Program-made: the position numbers and the translations under genes
Notes under the pieces: generated by a model
Told to the model about the DNA's origin: nothing
Databases searched by the model: none
Seen by the model: only the letters and a program-made list of their open reading frames with translations
Shown here: positions 1 through 5,779 of the stretch, piece by piece
Layout of the letters: every line of letters starts with the position of its first letter
Numbering within the stretch: position 1 is the stretch's first letter
NCBI GenBank assembly: GCA_017517985.1
Contig: JAFWWX010000207.1
Span: 1-11,181, forward strand
Direction: 5' to 3'
Length of the DNA: 11,181 nt
From: Clostridia bacterium
GTDB taxonomy: Bacteria; Bacillota_A; Clostridia; Oscillospirales; CAG-382

Positions 1-26
1 CAAATCTCATTATATCATTTGGTGCT

Positions 27-84
27 TTGTCAAGGTAGTAGGTAGTATTTTCTTGCGAAAATCTCCACCTCTCCACCTTGACAA
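27..84. repeat. Nested inverted repeat at left edge
   Basis: TTGTCAAGGT (27-36) is exactly complementary to ACCTTGACAA (75-84). Inside it are AGGT/ACCT (40-43/67-70) and a hairpin ATTTTC-TTGC-GAAAAT (47-62), so the segment can fold into one long interrupted stem. The window edge cuts its context, so it could be the 3' end of something to the left or a dispersed palindromic repeat. No gene is visible anywhere in 1-408. The rest of that stretch is AT-rich sequence plus the hairpins listed separately. Confidence 0.5.
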
Positions 85-193
85 GAATACCTCTGTTTTT
101 ATTTTTAGAAAATGTGTCACCTATCATTGACAATTATACAGTTACGGCTTTGATTGCATTTTTATACATAAATGTTGATTTATTATGCCGAAG

Positions 194-229
194 AATTTAA
201 AATCCGCTACTTGCAATAATAGCAAGCGG
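194..229 (-). terminator. Weak terminator-like hairpin
   Basis: On the minus strand CCGCTTGC pairs with GCAAG-(TAG bulge)-CGG around a TATTATT loop (204-229) and is followed by the AT-rich run ATTTTAAATT. The bulge and broken T run make it a poor intrinsic terminator. It may be only another palindromic repeat or a back-up terminator for the upstream regulator gene. Confidence 0.3.
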
Positions 230-273
230 CAACCTATGTATCGTCCCCTTGACTTTGCACACCTTTAAACAGC

Positions 274-326
274 GGACTCCCTTAATCCACCGGTCGGATG
301 ACAGCTCCCTTCCTTTAAGGGAGTCT
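274..326. repeat. Long inverted repeat of GACTCCCTTAA
   Basis: GACTCCCTTAA (275-285) and TTAAGGGAGTC (315-325) form an exact 11-bp inverted repeat, extended by one G.T pair, around a 29-nt loop. The loop contains CTCCCTT (305-311), which can pair with the same AAGGGAG arm. The AAGGGAG...TGTCATCCGAC layout resembles abundant intergenic repeats I associate with Ruminococcaceae genomes. That association is from memory, not from a search. Confidence 0.5.
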
Positions 327-365
327 ATCGTTGTGGCATAATTGAGTATAGCTACAGCTTTTTGT

Positions 366-402
366 ATAAAAAATCAGGACTGCAGAATATTTTCCGCAGT
401 CC
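366..402 (-). terminator. Intrinsic terminator of the metalloregulator gene
   Basis: On the minus strand GGACTGC (396-402) pairs with GCAGTCC (377-383). The stem continues inward with a G.T pair and GAA/TTC, leaving an AATA loop, and is followed by TGATTTTTTATA. It starts 6 nt after the stop codon of the regulator, so this gene is transcribed as a single unit at its 3' end. Confidence 0.85.
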
Positions 403-408
403 CCGATA

Positions 409-783
409 TTAATTTCTCTTATTCTTTTCAAGAAATTCCTTGAGCTTTTCAAAGCTTGCCTGGCTTATATCGTGTTCTATTTTACAGCTGTCCTCAAAGG
501 CAGTCTGTTCGTCGACCCCAAGAGCCATAAGGGCATTTGCTATCACCTGATGCCGTTCATAGACTCTTTCCGCAACGGCAAGCCCCTTTGCTGTCAGAGT
601 GATTTTTCCATCGGCGTCTGTTTCTATATAGCCTTCCTCGCGGAAATTCTTCATAGCAACGGACACACTCGGCTTTGCAAAACCCAACTCGTTTGCAATA
701 TCAATGCTTCTTGCATAGCCTTTTTCTTTATTTATCATAAGTATTGCTTCGAGATAGTTCTCCGCAGATTCCTTTATTATCAT
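409..783 (-). CDS. DtxR/MntR-family metal-dependent transcriptional regulator
   Basis: A 124-residue protein with the N-terminal winged-helix domain (about residues 5-65, with YARSIDIANELGFAKPSVS as the helix-turn-helix) and the helical metal-binding/dimerisation domain (about 70-120). It lacks the C-terminal SH3-like domain of DtxR/IdeR, which matches the short MntR class (B. subtilis MntR is about 142 residues). Placed against B. subtilis MntR from memory, the likely ligands are N9 (for D8), E12 (E11), H78 (H77), C100 (E99), E103 (E102) and H104 (H103). The Cys at the E99 position is the residue found in Fe-sensing DtxR (C102), so metal preference is uncertain and no mntR/ideR symbol is assigned. 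The start is an ATG with a modest AAAGG 10 nt upstream (793-798). It is not co-transcribed with a transporter in this window. The 5' side is an unusual hairpin-rich leader. Confidence 0.9.
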   Translation of the reverse strand: MIIKESAENYLEAILMINKEKGYARSIDIANELGFAKPSVSVAMKNFREEGYIETDADGKITLTAKGLAVAERVYERHQVIANALMALGVDEQTAFEDSCKIEHDISQASFEKLKEFLEKNKRN

Positions 784-863
784 TGTACTCTGACCTTTCT
801 TTGACTTCTTATTTTATTATAGAATCAGTGAACAATTTAGATGCCACTAACTTTTTAATGAAT

Positions 864-1036
864 TGACAACTCTGTTGTCATGATTTGGCTATGCCCTGAA
901 TTCTCGCTTCGCTCCATGAATTGAATTGCCTTTAATGTGCGTTAGCACAATTCATGAGCCGCAAGGCTCAATTTATGAAATCCTTGATTTCAATTCACGC
1001 CGCAAGGCAATTCATTGAGTTTGCCTTGCGAACTCA
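864..1036. repeat. Array of short-loop hairpins in the regulator leader
   Basis: Consecutive palindromes: TGACAAC-TCT-GTTGTCA (864-880), TGTGC-GTTA-GCACA (936-949), TGAGCC-GCAA-GGCTCA (955-970), TGAAATC-CTT-GATTTCA (976-992), GCC-GCAA-GGC (999-1008) and a 9-bp stem TGAGTTtGC-CTT-GCgAACTCA (1016-1036). Near 903-914 lies CTCGCTTCGCTC between AATTC and GAATT. Several hairpins are separated by a shared spacer close to CAATTCA (948, 969, 991, 1008). CGCAAGGCAA (1001-1010) also pairs exactly with TTGCCTTGCG (1021-1030). The stems differ in sequence while the spacing and spacer recur. The array lies between a strong minus-strand promoter and the regulator start. Confidence 0.75.
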
Positions 1037-1064
1037 TTATAGCATATGTTTTTTCTTTTGTCAA
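1036..1064 (-). promoter_or_regulatory. Consensus sigma-A promoter reading toward the regulator
   Basis: The minus strand carries TTGACA (1059-1064), a 17-nt spacer and TATAAT (1036-1041), an exact consensus. The predicted start is near 1029, inside the last hairpin of the array, giving a leader of about 245 nt before the regulator ATG at 783. A second TATAAT at 816-821 has no recognisable -35 and may be a weaker downstream promoter. Between 1065 and 1197 I see only AT-rich sequence. Confidence 0.8.
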
Positions 1065-1197
1065 ACCGGTAAATGAATAATTGATAATATAAAATTAAAG
1101 TTGATTTTCTCACAAGAAGCTCGCAGGAACTACATTAAAATGTTTATTACAAAAGGGAAAGTTTATACACATAGGTTCGCTGTCAATAGCTTTAATC

Positions 1198-1221
1198 AAT
1201 AAAAATTTACGCAGTAAATTT
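1198..1221 (-). terminator. Possible terminator of the lysine operon
   Basis: On the minus strand AAATTTAC-TGC-GTAAATTT (1203-1221) is an exact 8-bp hairpin followed by TTATT. The stem is AT-rich, so it is weak, but it is the only terminator-like structure between the lysA stop (1299) and the next promoter. A separate 6-bp inverted repeat, TACTGC/GCAGTA (1244-1249/1283-1288), lies between it and lysA. Confidence 0.5.
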
Positions 1222-1298
1222 TCTCCCATATTTTAATTACGCCTACTGCAAGCGCTCTTGATGCTCTCTCACGAATTTTACAGCAGTACTCTCGTCTG

Positions 1299-2594
1299 TC
1301 AAACATCAAGCTTTGCCATATCCTCAAAGGTTTCCCTTCTGACAACTACTCTGTCAACGCCACCCTTTATTGCAACTATCGGGGGACGAGGGAGCTTATT
1401 ATAGTTTGAAGCCATTGAGTAGTTATATGCGCCGGTGACAAGCACTGCGAGAATATCGCCTCTCTGTGCCCTCTGAATCGGCATCTCCTCGCCTATCAGG
1501 TCTCCGCTTTCGCAGCATCTGCCTGCGATTGTGGCGGTAAAGTTCTTTTCTTCGCCTGCTCTGTCTGCGATAAGGACAGTATATTCCGAGTTGTAAAGAG
1601 CGTATCTGGGATTATCCGGCATACCACCGTCAACGGAAATATAGCTCTTATAACCAGTGATGGTCTTAACACTTCCAACGGTATAAAGGGTAAGACCGGA
1701 ATCAGCAACAATGCTTCTTCCCGGCTCCATAAGAATCTGCGGTATATCAATACCAAGAGTCTTTGCCGAGTTCTTTATGTGGCCTGCTACCTCTGCTATT
1801 TTTTCTTCGTAATTTATAACCGGATCTTTTTCGGTATATGCAACGCCAAAGCCACCGCCAAGGTTTATTGTCTTTGCATAAAAGCCGTACTTTCTGCCGA
1901 TTTCTGCCGAGAACTTCATCATTATATCTGCTGCATCGCAGAACGGCTCGGACTCAAATATCTGTGAACCGACATGACAGTGATAACCGCAAAGCTCTGT
2001 GTTTTCATCCTTTAAGATATACGCGATAAACTCCTCTGCCTGACCGGTTTCAATTGCAGTACCAAACTTTGAATCCACGCTTCCGGTGCTGATTTTCGCG
2101 TGGGTATGGGGGTCAATTCCGGGGCTTAAACGCACAAGAATTTTCTGCTTTATATCCTTTTCGCCAGCATAAGAGGAAATTTTGTCAAATTCCTCTTTAT
2201 TGTCAACAATAAAATAACCAATACCGCTGTCAATAGCGTACTCTATATCCGCATCTGTCTTGTTGTTGCCGTGGAAATAGGCGTTTTCAAGGGGGAATCC
2301 GCCCATTTTTGCGGTGTACAGCTCGCCGGGGGAAACGATGTCTGTGCCCATACCTTCTTCTGCTGCAATCTTGTATATTCCCTTAAAGCAAAGTGCTTTG
2401 GAAGCAAGAAGCGGTTTTGAACCCTCTCCAAAATGCTTTTGCATCGCAGAAATATAGGTTCTCATTCTGCTTCTTATTCTGTCCTCGTCAAGAAGCATCA
2501 GCGGTGTTCCGTATTTGTGTGCCAGCTCAACGGTATCCATTCCGGAAAACATAAGATGTCCGTTTTCACCGACAGTTAAATTGTTGTGAATCAT
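1299..2594 (-). CDS. lysA: Diaminopimelate decarboxylase
   Basis: A 431-residue fold-type III PLP enzyme that decarboxylates meso-diaminopimelate to L-lysine, the last step of lysine synthesis, in the cytoplasm. Visible motifs are the PLP-binding lysine K66 in LLASKALCF, HCHVGSQ (205-211), the glycine loop GGGFG (246-250), EPGRS (290-294), the catalytic CESGD (361-365, C361/E362) and GAYNYSMASNYN (388-399, Y390). The N-terminal half is the TIM barrel and the C-terminal third the beta domain. Length is normal for the family. The ATG is preceded at 8 nt by AAAGGA (2603-2608). It lies 40 nt downstream of dapB and is the last gene of the riboswitch-controlled operon. The ASK context in place of the commoner YAxKAN is a family variation. 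Confidence 0.96.
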   Translation of the reverse strand: MIHNNLTVGENGHLMFSGMDTVELAHKYGTPLMLLDEDRIRSRMRTYISAMQKHFGEGSKPLLASKALCFKGIYKIAAEEGMGTDIVSPGELYTAKMGGFPLENAYFHGNNKTDADIEYAIDSGIGYFIVDNKEEFDKISSYAGEKDIKQKILVRLSPGIDPHTHAKISTGSVDSKFGTAIETGQAEEFIAYILKDENTELCGYHCHVGSQIFESEPFCDAADIMMKFSAEIGRKYGFYAKTINLGGGFGVAYTEKDPVINYEEKIAEVAGHIKNSAKTLGIDIPQILMEPGRSIVADSGLTLYTVGSVKTITGYKSYISVDGGMPDNPRYALYNSEYTVLIADRAGEEKNFTATIAGRCCESGDLIGEEMPIQRAQRGDILAVLVTGAYNYSMASNYNKLPRPPIVAIKGGVDRVVVRRETFEDMAKLDV

Positions 2595-2634
2595 TTTATC
2601 TGTCCTTTACAATAAACTGAAAGCCTTTTATATT

Positions 2635-3372
2635 TTACGCCATCATATTTTTCATATCGTACATTCCGGGCTTTTCCTGCCTTACAAGGTATCTTGCCGC
2701 AGATATTGCACCTTCCGCAAACAGTGCTCTGTCGTGAGCCTCGTGTCTGAGAGTGAGTGTCTGGCTATCTGTACAGATTATAATTTCGTGGTCACCCACA
2801 ATATTTCCTGCTCTTACGGCACAGATGCCGATTTCGTTCTTTTCACGCTTTGCGTTACCTGAACGGCCGAGAACAAATTCAGCATCGGTTCTTACCTCTT
2901 TAAGCTCTCTTGCAAGAAGCAACGCAGTACCGCTCGGAGCGTCAAGCTTTCTGTTGTGATGCTTTTCAATTATTTCAATATCCGCATCCGGGAACATCTG
3001 AGCAGCTTTTTTCGCAAGTGATGCAAGAGCTGCTATTCCAACTGACATATTCGCACTGTGGAAAACCGGGATTTTCTTTGCCGTCTCTGACATAATCTCC
3101 CTTTCCTCCACATCCTGACCTGTTGTTGCGATAACAACGGGGATATTTCTTTCCACCGCATATTCGCAAAGCTCTTTTGTCAGAACGTGGTTTGAAAAGT
3201 CGATGATTACATCTGCCGGAGTGTTACAGTCGGAGAGGCTTTTGTAGTCCACATTCTCGCCACCAAATTTATCCACCGCTGCTGCAAGTGTAAAATCCTC
3301 ACTTTCATTTATCAGGCGAAGAAGCTCTTTACCCATTCTTCCGCCTGCACCGTGTACTATTGCTCTTATCAT
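2635..3372 (-). CDS. dapB: 4-hydroxy-tetrahydrodipicolinate reductase
   Basis: A 245-residue NAD(P)H-dependent reductase that converts the product of DapA to tetrahydrodipicolinate. The N-terminal Rossmann motif GAGGRMG is at residues 8-14. IDFSNH (57-62) and ATTG (82-85) line the cofactor site. The signature EKHHNRKLDAPSGTA (136-150) carries the catalytic H138/H139 and K142. Length is typical of the shorter bacterial DapB. The start ATG has a GGAAAGGA-type Shine-Dalgarno (about 3384-3391). The gene lies 105 nt after dapA and 40 nt before lysA, consistent with one transcript. Confidence 0.96.
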   Translation of the reverse strand: MIRAIVHGAGGRMGKELLRLINESEDFTLAAAVDKFGGENVDYKSLSDCNTPADVIIDFSNHVLTKELCEYAVERNIPVVIATTGQDVEEREIMSETAKKIPVFHSANMSVGIAALASLAKKAAQMFPDADIEIIEKHHNRKLDAPSGTALLLARELKEVRTDAEFVLGRSGNAKREKNEIGICAVRAGNIVGDHEIIICTDSQTLTLRHEAHDRALFAEGAISAARYLVRQEKPGMYDMKNMMA

Positions 3373-3396
3373 TTTAAGGTTATTCCTTTCCTTAAT

Positions 3397-3458
3397 ACCG
3401 GAGTTTTTATTTTGTCGTCGCTCTTCGACCAGAAATATGTTTTTATACTGTCTCCGGT
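3397..3458 (-). repeat. Intercistronic stem-loops between dapA and dapB
   Basis: ACCGGAG (3397-3403) and CTCCGGT (3452-3458) are exactly complementary and enclose a small hairpin GTCG-CTCTT-CGAC (3417-3429). No T run follows, so this is not an intrinsic terminator. It could be an mRNA stability or processing element, or a palindromic repeat. Confidence 0.4.
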
Positions 3459-3477
3459 TTTAAAGTTCTTGCTTTGA

Positions 3478-4371
3478 TTACTTTATAAGATTTTCCGCAC
3501 GCATAAGGGCATACAGTTTTTCTGCGTTTGATTCCTCCATGGGTGTTAAGGGAAGTCTTAAGTAGTTTTCGCACCAGCCCATTTTTGCCATTGCAGCCTT
3601 TACGGGAATGGGGTTTACTTCGCAGAAAAGTGCGTCAATAAGTGCGTGATATTTCATCTGCATAGCTGCAGCGCCCTTTATGTCACCGTCAAGGAACTTT
3701 CTGCACATTTGTGATGTTTCAAAGGGAAGAAGATTTGAAAGAACAGAAATAACGCCCTTTCCGCCAAGTGACATAAGGGGTACAATCTGGTCGTCGTTGC
3801 CGGAATAGAGGTCAAGTTTGTCGCCAACATACGCCATAGTTTCAACTATCTTTGATATATCTCCGTTTGCTTCCTTGATACCCACGATGTTGGGGTGGTC
3901 AGCAAGTACTGCGTATGTTTTGGGAGCAATATTAACGCCTGTTCTTGAGGGTACGTTATAGAGAATTACCGGCTTTGTGCTCTTGTCGGCAATTTCAGTG
4001 AACATTTTAATAAGACCTGTCTGGGTAGCTTTGTTGTAATAGGGAGTAACAACAAGCATCGCGTCAGCACCTGCCTCGCAAGCACATCTTGTAAGGTCAA
4101 GGGCGTAGGCTGTATCGTTTGAGCCTGTTCCTGCAATAATCGGCACTCTGCCGTTTGCTCTCTTTGCGGCAAAGGCGATTGCATCTCTGTGCTCATCATC
4201 GGAAAGTGTTGAGGCTTCGCCTGTTGTTCCGCAAATTACAAGTCCGTTTATACCGGAGTCTATCTGCCAGTCAATAAGCTTTCCGAAAAGCTCGTAGTCT
4301 ATTCCGTTTTCTGTTAAAGGTGTAACGAGTGCTGTTGCCGCACCTTCAAATACTGTAATTTTCTTTTTCAT
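3478..4371 (-). CDS. dapA: 4-hydroxy-tetrahydrodipicolinate synthase
   Basis: A 297-residue TIM-barrel lyase of the DapA/N-acetylneuraminate lyase family. It condenses pyruvate with aspartate semialdehyde, the first committed step of the diaminopimelate/lysine pathway. Visible motifs are CGTTGEAST (47-55, T49/T50), VVTPYYNK (107-114), the catalytic Tyr in ILYNVPSRTG (Y138, R143) and the Schiff-base lysine K166 in VGIKEAN. The start at 4371 (MKKKITVF) is chosen because AAAGGAG (4381-4387) lies 9 nt upstream and the protein then has the usual length. The frame stays open upstream to 4542, but that part reads through the hairpin repeats of the leader and is not protein-like. It is the first gene of the operon, downstream of a lysine riboswitch. 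Confidence 0.96.
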   Translation of the reverse strand: MKKKITVFEGAATALVTPLTENGIDYELFGKLIDWQIDSGINGLVICGTTGEASTLSDDEHRDAIAFAAKRANGRVPIIAGTGSNDTAYALDLTRCACEAGADAMLVVTPYYNKATQTGLIKMFTEIADKSTKPVILYNVPSRTGVNIAPKTYAVLADHPNIVGIKEANGDISKIVETMAYVGDKLDLYSGNDDQIVPLMSLGGKGVISVLSNLLPFETSQMCRKFLDGDIKGAAAMQMKYHALIDALFCEVNPIPVKAAMAKMGWCENYLRLPLTPMEESNAEKLYALMRAENLIK

Positions 4372-4419
4372 AAGATTTATCTCCTTTGCTGTGTGAAAAT
4401 TTCTAATGTGTTGATTAAT

Positions 4420-4461
4420 GTAGGGTGCGACGACGCGTTTCGCAAGCGGAACAGGCGCACC
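4420..4461. repeat. Hairpin repeat copy A (GTAGGGTG family)
   Basis: Begins GTAGGGTGCG. The outer stem is GGTGCG/CGCACC (4424-4429/4456-4461) and the inner stem is GTTTCGC-AA-GCGGAAC with one mismatch. It lies in the dapA 5' untranslated region, 60 nt from copy B and in the same orientation. A third copy is at 5676. Confidence 0.7.
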
Positions 4462-4479
4462 ATTATCAGACAAAATCTT

Positions 4480-4520
4480 GTAGGGTGTGGACATATTTTG
4501 CAAGCGAAACAGGCACGCCT
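4480..4520. repeat. Hairpin repeat copy B (GTAGGGTG family)
   Basis: Begins GTAGGGTGTG and ends GCAAGCGAAACAGGCACGCC. The outer stem GGTGTG/CACGCC keeps pairing although it differs from copy A: one C-G pair has become T-A and another position is a T.G wobble. This suggests the structure is maintained. It lies between the riboswitch terminator and the dapA ribosome binding site. Confidence 0.65.
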
Positions 4521-4570
4521 TTAGCCTGACAGATTCCTCCATTCAGGGACACCTTGGAATATGACTTCCA

Positions 4571-4606
4571 CATAAAATAAAGCCCTTACCGAAAGACGGA
4601 AAGAGC
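4571..4606 (-). terminator. Riboswitch-controlled intrinsic terminator
   Basis: On the minus strand GCTCTTTCCG (4597-4606) pairs with CGGTAAGGGC (4582-4591) with one T-T mismatch and one T.G pair, loop TCTTT, followed by TTTATTTTAT. The outer bases of the 5' arm are shared with the antiterminator. Confidence 0.88.
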
Positions 4607-4820
4607 ATCAATAACGCAGAATAAACACAATGCTGTAATACTGCAAAAACAGATAGCTCTCCGCAGAGAAAACTCTGCGACAGTCCGACGGATATTGTCC
4701 GTAAGACCGGAAATAAGACTCCGCAAGGCCTCAAACCTCGGCACCTGCCCCTTTCGCTCGACTAAGGAATCTGCGGAATCCGTTATGCCGGGACTACTCT
4801 TAACGAGGTGCACCTCTACC
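4571..4820 (-). promoter_or_regulatory. Lysine riboswitch (L-box) with expression platform
   Basis: Reading the minus strand from 4820: P1 5' arm GGTAG followed by AGGTGC, then AGTA, then GCGAAAGGGG...GTGCCGAGG, a hairpin ACGGA/TCCGT (4688-4702), GGACTGTC (4679-4686), the P5 hairpin GCAGAG-TTTT-CTCTGC (4663-4678) and the P1 3' arm CTATC (4652-4656). These are conserved landmarks of the lysine aptamer. The P1 3' strand AGAGCTATC (4652-4660) can instead pair, with one bulged T, with GATGCTCT (4602-4609), which overlaps the 5' arm of the terminator. Lysine binding should stabilise P1, free the terminator and switch the operon off. The downstream genes dapA, dapB and lysA fit this regulation. Confidence 0.93.
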
Positions 4821-4838
4821 ACATATTTAACTTTTGAT

Positions 4839-4867
4839 ATTATATCACATAAAAATACACTTGTCAA
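4839..4867 (-). promoter_or_regulatory. Consensus promoter of the lysine operon
   Basis: The minus strand carries TTGACA (4862-4867), a 17-nt spacer and TATAAT (4839-4844). The predicted start is near 4832, about a dozen bases before P1 of the riboswitch, which is the expected position. Confidence 0.92.
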
Positions 4868-4915
4868 CCACATTTTAATCTTTTTGAGATATTTTTACTT
4901 TTATTTAATATATAG

Positions 4916-4947
4916 CCGAACTATACCGGAAAGTCACCGTTCGGTAT
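4916..4947. promoter_or_regulatory. Overlapping palindromes upstream of the SOD gene
   Basis: CCGAAC (4916-4921) pairs with GTTCGG (4939-4944), and alternatively ATACCG (4923-4928) pairs with CGGTAT (4942-4947). The two pairings exclude each other. The segment lies in the divergent region between the lysine operon promoter and the SOD gene, so it could be an operator or an early leader structure. I see no convincing consensus promoter for the plus strand. TTGAGA at 4884-4889 with an AT-rich -10 region near 4908-4914 is the best guess. Confidence 0.35.
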
Positions 4948-4985
4948 TCGTGCATATTATATATAAAAACTTTATAAAGGTGATA

Positions 4986-5031
4986 GCGTGAAAAATAACA
5001 ATCTGATTATCTAGGTACAGATATTTCACGC
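4986..5031 (+). promoter_or_regulatory. Hairpin and possible leader peptide upstream of the SOD gene
   Basis: GCGTGAAA (4986-4993) and TTTCACGC (5024-5031) form an exact 8-bp stem, with inner ATCTG/CAGAT (5001-5005/5018-5022). Within it AAAGGTGAT (4976-4984) precedes GTG AAA AAT AAC AAT CTG ATT ATC TAG (4988-5014), which could encode an eight-residue peptide. A further hairpin CCGCC/GGCGG (5069-5085) sits just before the SOD ribosome binding site. Function is unknown. Confidence 0.35.
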
Positions 5032-5099
5032 CCAAAAATTCCTACGAAATATTTAATATCTTTTTGTACCGCCGCTGTGAGGCGGATTGGAGGATTTAT

Positions 5100-5582
5100 A
5101 TGCTTTACAACTACAACTTCGGCACACACAACCGCCCCTTGGCATATGCAAAAATAAAGGGAAGCGACACCTATCCCGAAATTGTCGGCACAGCAAGATT
5201 TTACAGTCTTCGTGAAGGCGTGCTTGTTTCCGTTATGGTACGCGGGTTGCCGCAAATGGAAAATACTTGCCAAAATCCCATATTTGCAGTTCATATCCAC
5301 GGCGGTACAAGCTGTACCGGAAATCAGACCGACCCCTTTGCCAATGCACTTACACACTACAATCCGAAAGACTGTCCTCACCCTTATCACGCCGGCGACA
5401 TGCCACCTATATTCAGTGCAGGTGGACTTGGATTTTCTGAATTTCTGACAAACCGGTTTACCCTTGACGAGATAATCGGAAAAACCATTGTAATCCATTC
5501 CTCCCCCGACGACTTTACAACTCAGCCATCGGGTAATTCCGGAACTAAAATTGCCTGCGGTGTAATTAAGCCTCTGTATTGA
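5100..5582 (+). CDS. Cu/Zn superoxide dismutase family protein, apparently cytoplasmic
   Basis: A 160-residue SOD_Cu-family protein. By alignment with eukaryotic SOD1 from memory, copper ligands are H65 and H67 (FAVHIHGG), the bridging H86 (THYNP) and H133 (VIHSSPDD). Zinc ligands are H86, H94, H97 and D100 (PHPYHAGD). C72 and C153 match the conserved disulfide, and GNSGTKIACGVI (145-156) is the family C-terminal motif. Position 150 is Lys where SOD1 has the substrate-guiding Arg143. The zinc loop is short (three residues between H94 and H97). The start ATG at 5100 follows GGAGG (5089-5093) by 6 nt. An in-frame TTG at 5064 is less likely. Neither start gives a signal peptide or lipobox, whereas most bacterial SodC proteins are exported. 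It is the only plus-strand gene. Dismutation of superoxide is the expected but unproven activity. Confidence 0.9.
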   Translation: MLYNYNFGTHNRPLAYAKIKGSDTYPEIVGTARFYSLREGVLVSVMVRGLPQMENTCQNPIFAVHIHGGTSCTGNQTDPFANALTHYNPKDCPHPYHAGDMPPIFSAGGLGFSEFLTNRFTLDEIIGKTIVIHSSPDDFTTQPSGNSGTKIACGVIKPLY

Positions 5583-5675
5583 CAGCGGGGGAGCAGTATA
5601 GGGTAGAGTCTTGAGAACTGGAAGAATTCTTTAAACATTTGATTGTGCAAATATGTGGAAACCTTTATGTTCCTC

Positions 5676-5715
5676 GTAGGGCGTGACAACGCGTTTCGCA
5701 AGCGAAACATGCAAG
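5676..5715. repeat. Hairpin repeat copy C (GTAGGGTG family)
   Basis: Begins GTAGGGCGTG and contains the perfect inner stem GTTTCGC-AA-GCGAAAC (5693-5708). It matches copies A and B in order and length. It lies downstream of the SOD gene in the convergent gap 5583-5928, which has no gene and no clear terminator for the SOD transcript. Confidence 0.65.
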
Positions 5716-5779
5716 TTTATTCGTATTGGTTTTTTACTTGTAGATTTTATAATCCTAAAACGATAACTTTTTCAAGCCC

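Noticed and set aside
1..36. Minus-strand TTGACA and TATAAT near the left edge
   Set aside because: The spacing is only 13 nt and the -35 lies in an inverted repeat, so it is not a convincing promoter.
857..1036. CRISPR array
   Set aside because: The units are palindromes with variable stems and short spacers of similar sequence. There are no constant repeats with unique spacers and no cas genes.
1165..1175. ATACACATAGG shared with 9103-9113
   Set aside because: An 11-nt match is expected by chance in an AT-rich window of this size, and the flanks do not match.
4372..4542. N-terminal extension of dapA by 57 codons
   Set aside because: The extension translates the hairpin repeats. The ATG at 4371 has a good Shine-Dalgarno and gives the normal family length.
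4586..4873. 95-codon and overlapping short minus-strand frames upstream of dapA
   Set aside because: They read through the lysine riboswitch aptamer and its promoter and are explained by the RNA structure.
5007..5498. 163-codon minus-strand open frame
   Set aside because: It is antisense to the superoxide dismutase gene, whose metal-ligand motifs are clear. No family resemblance is visible.
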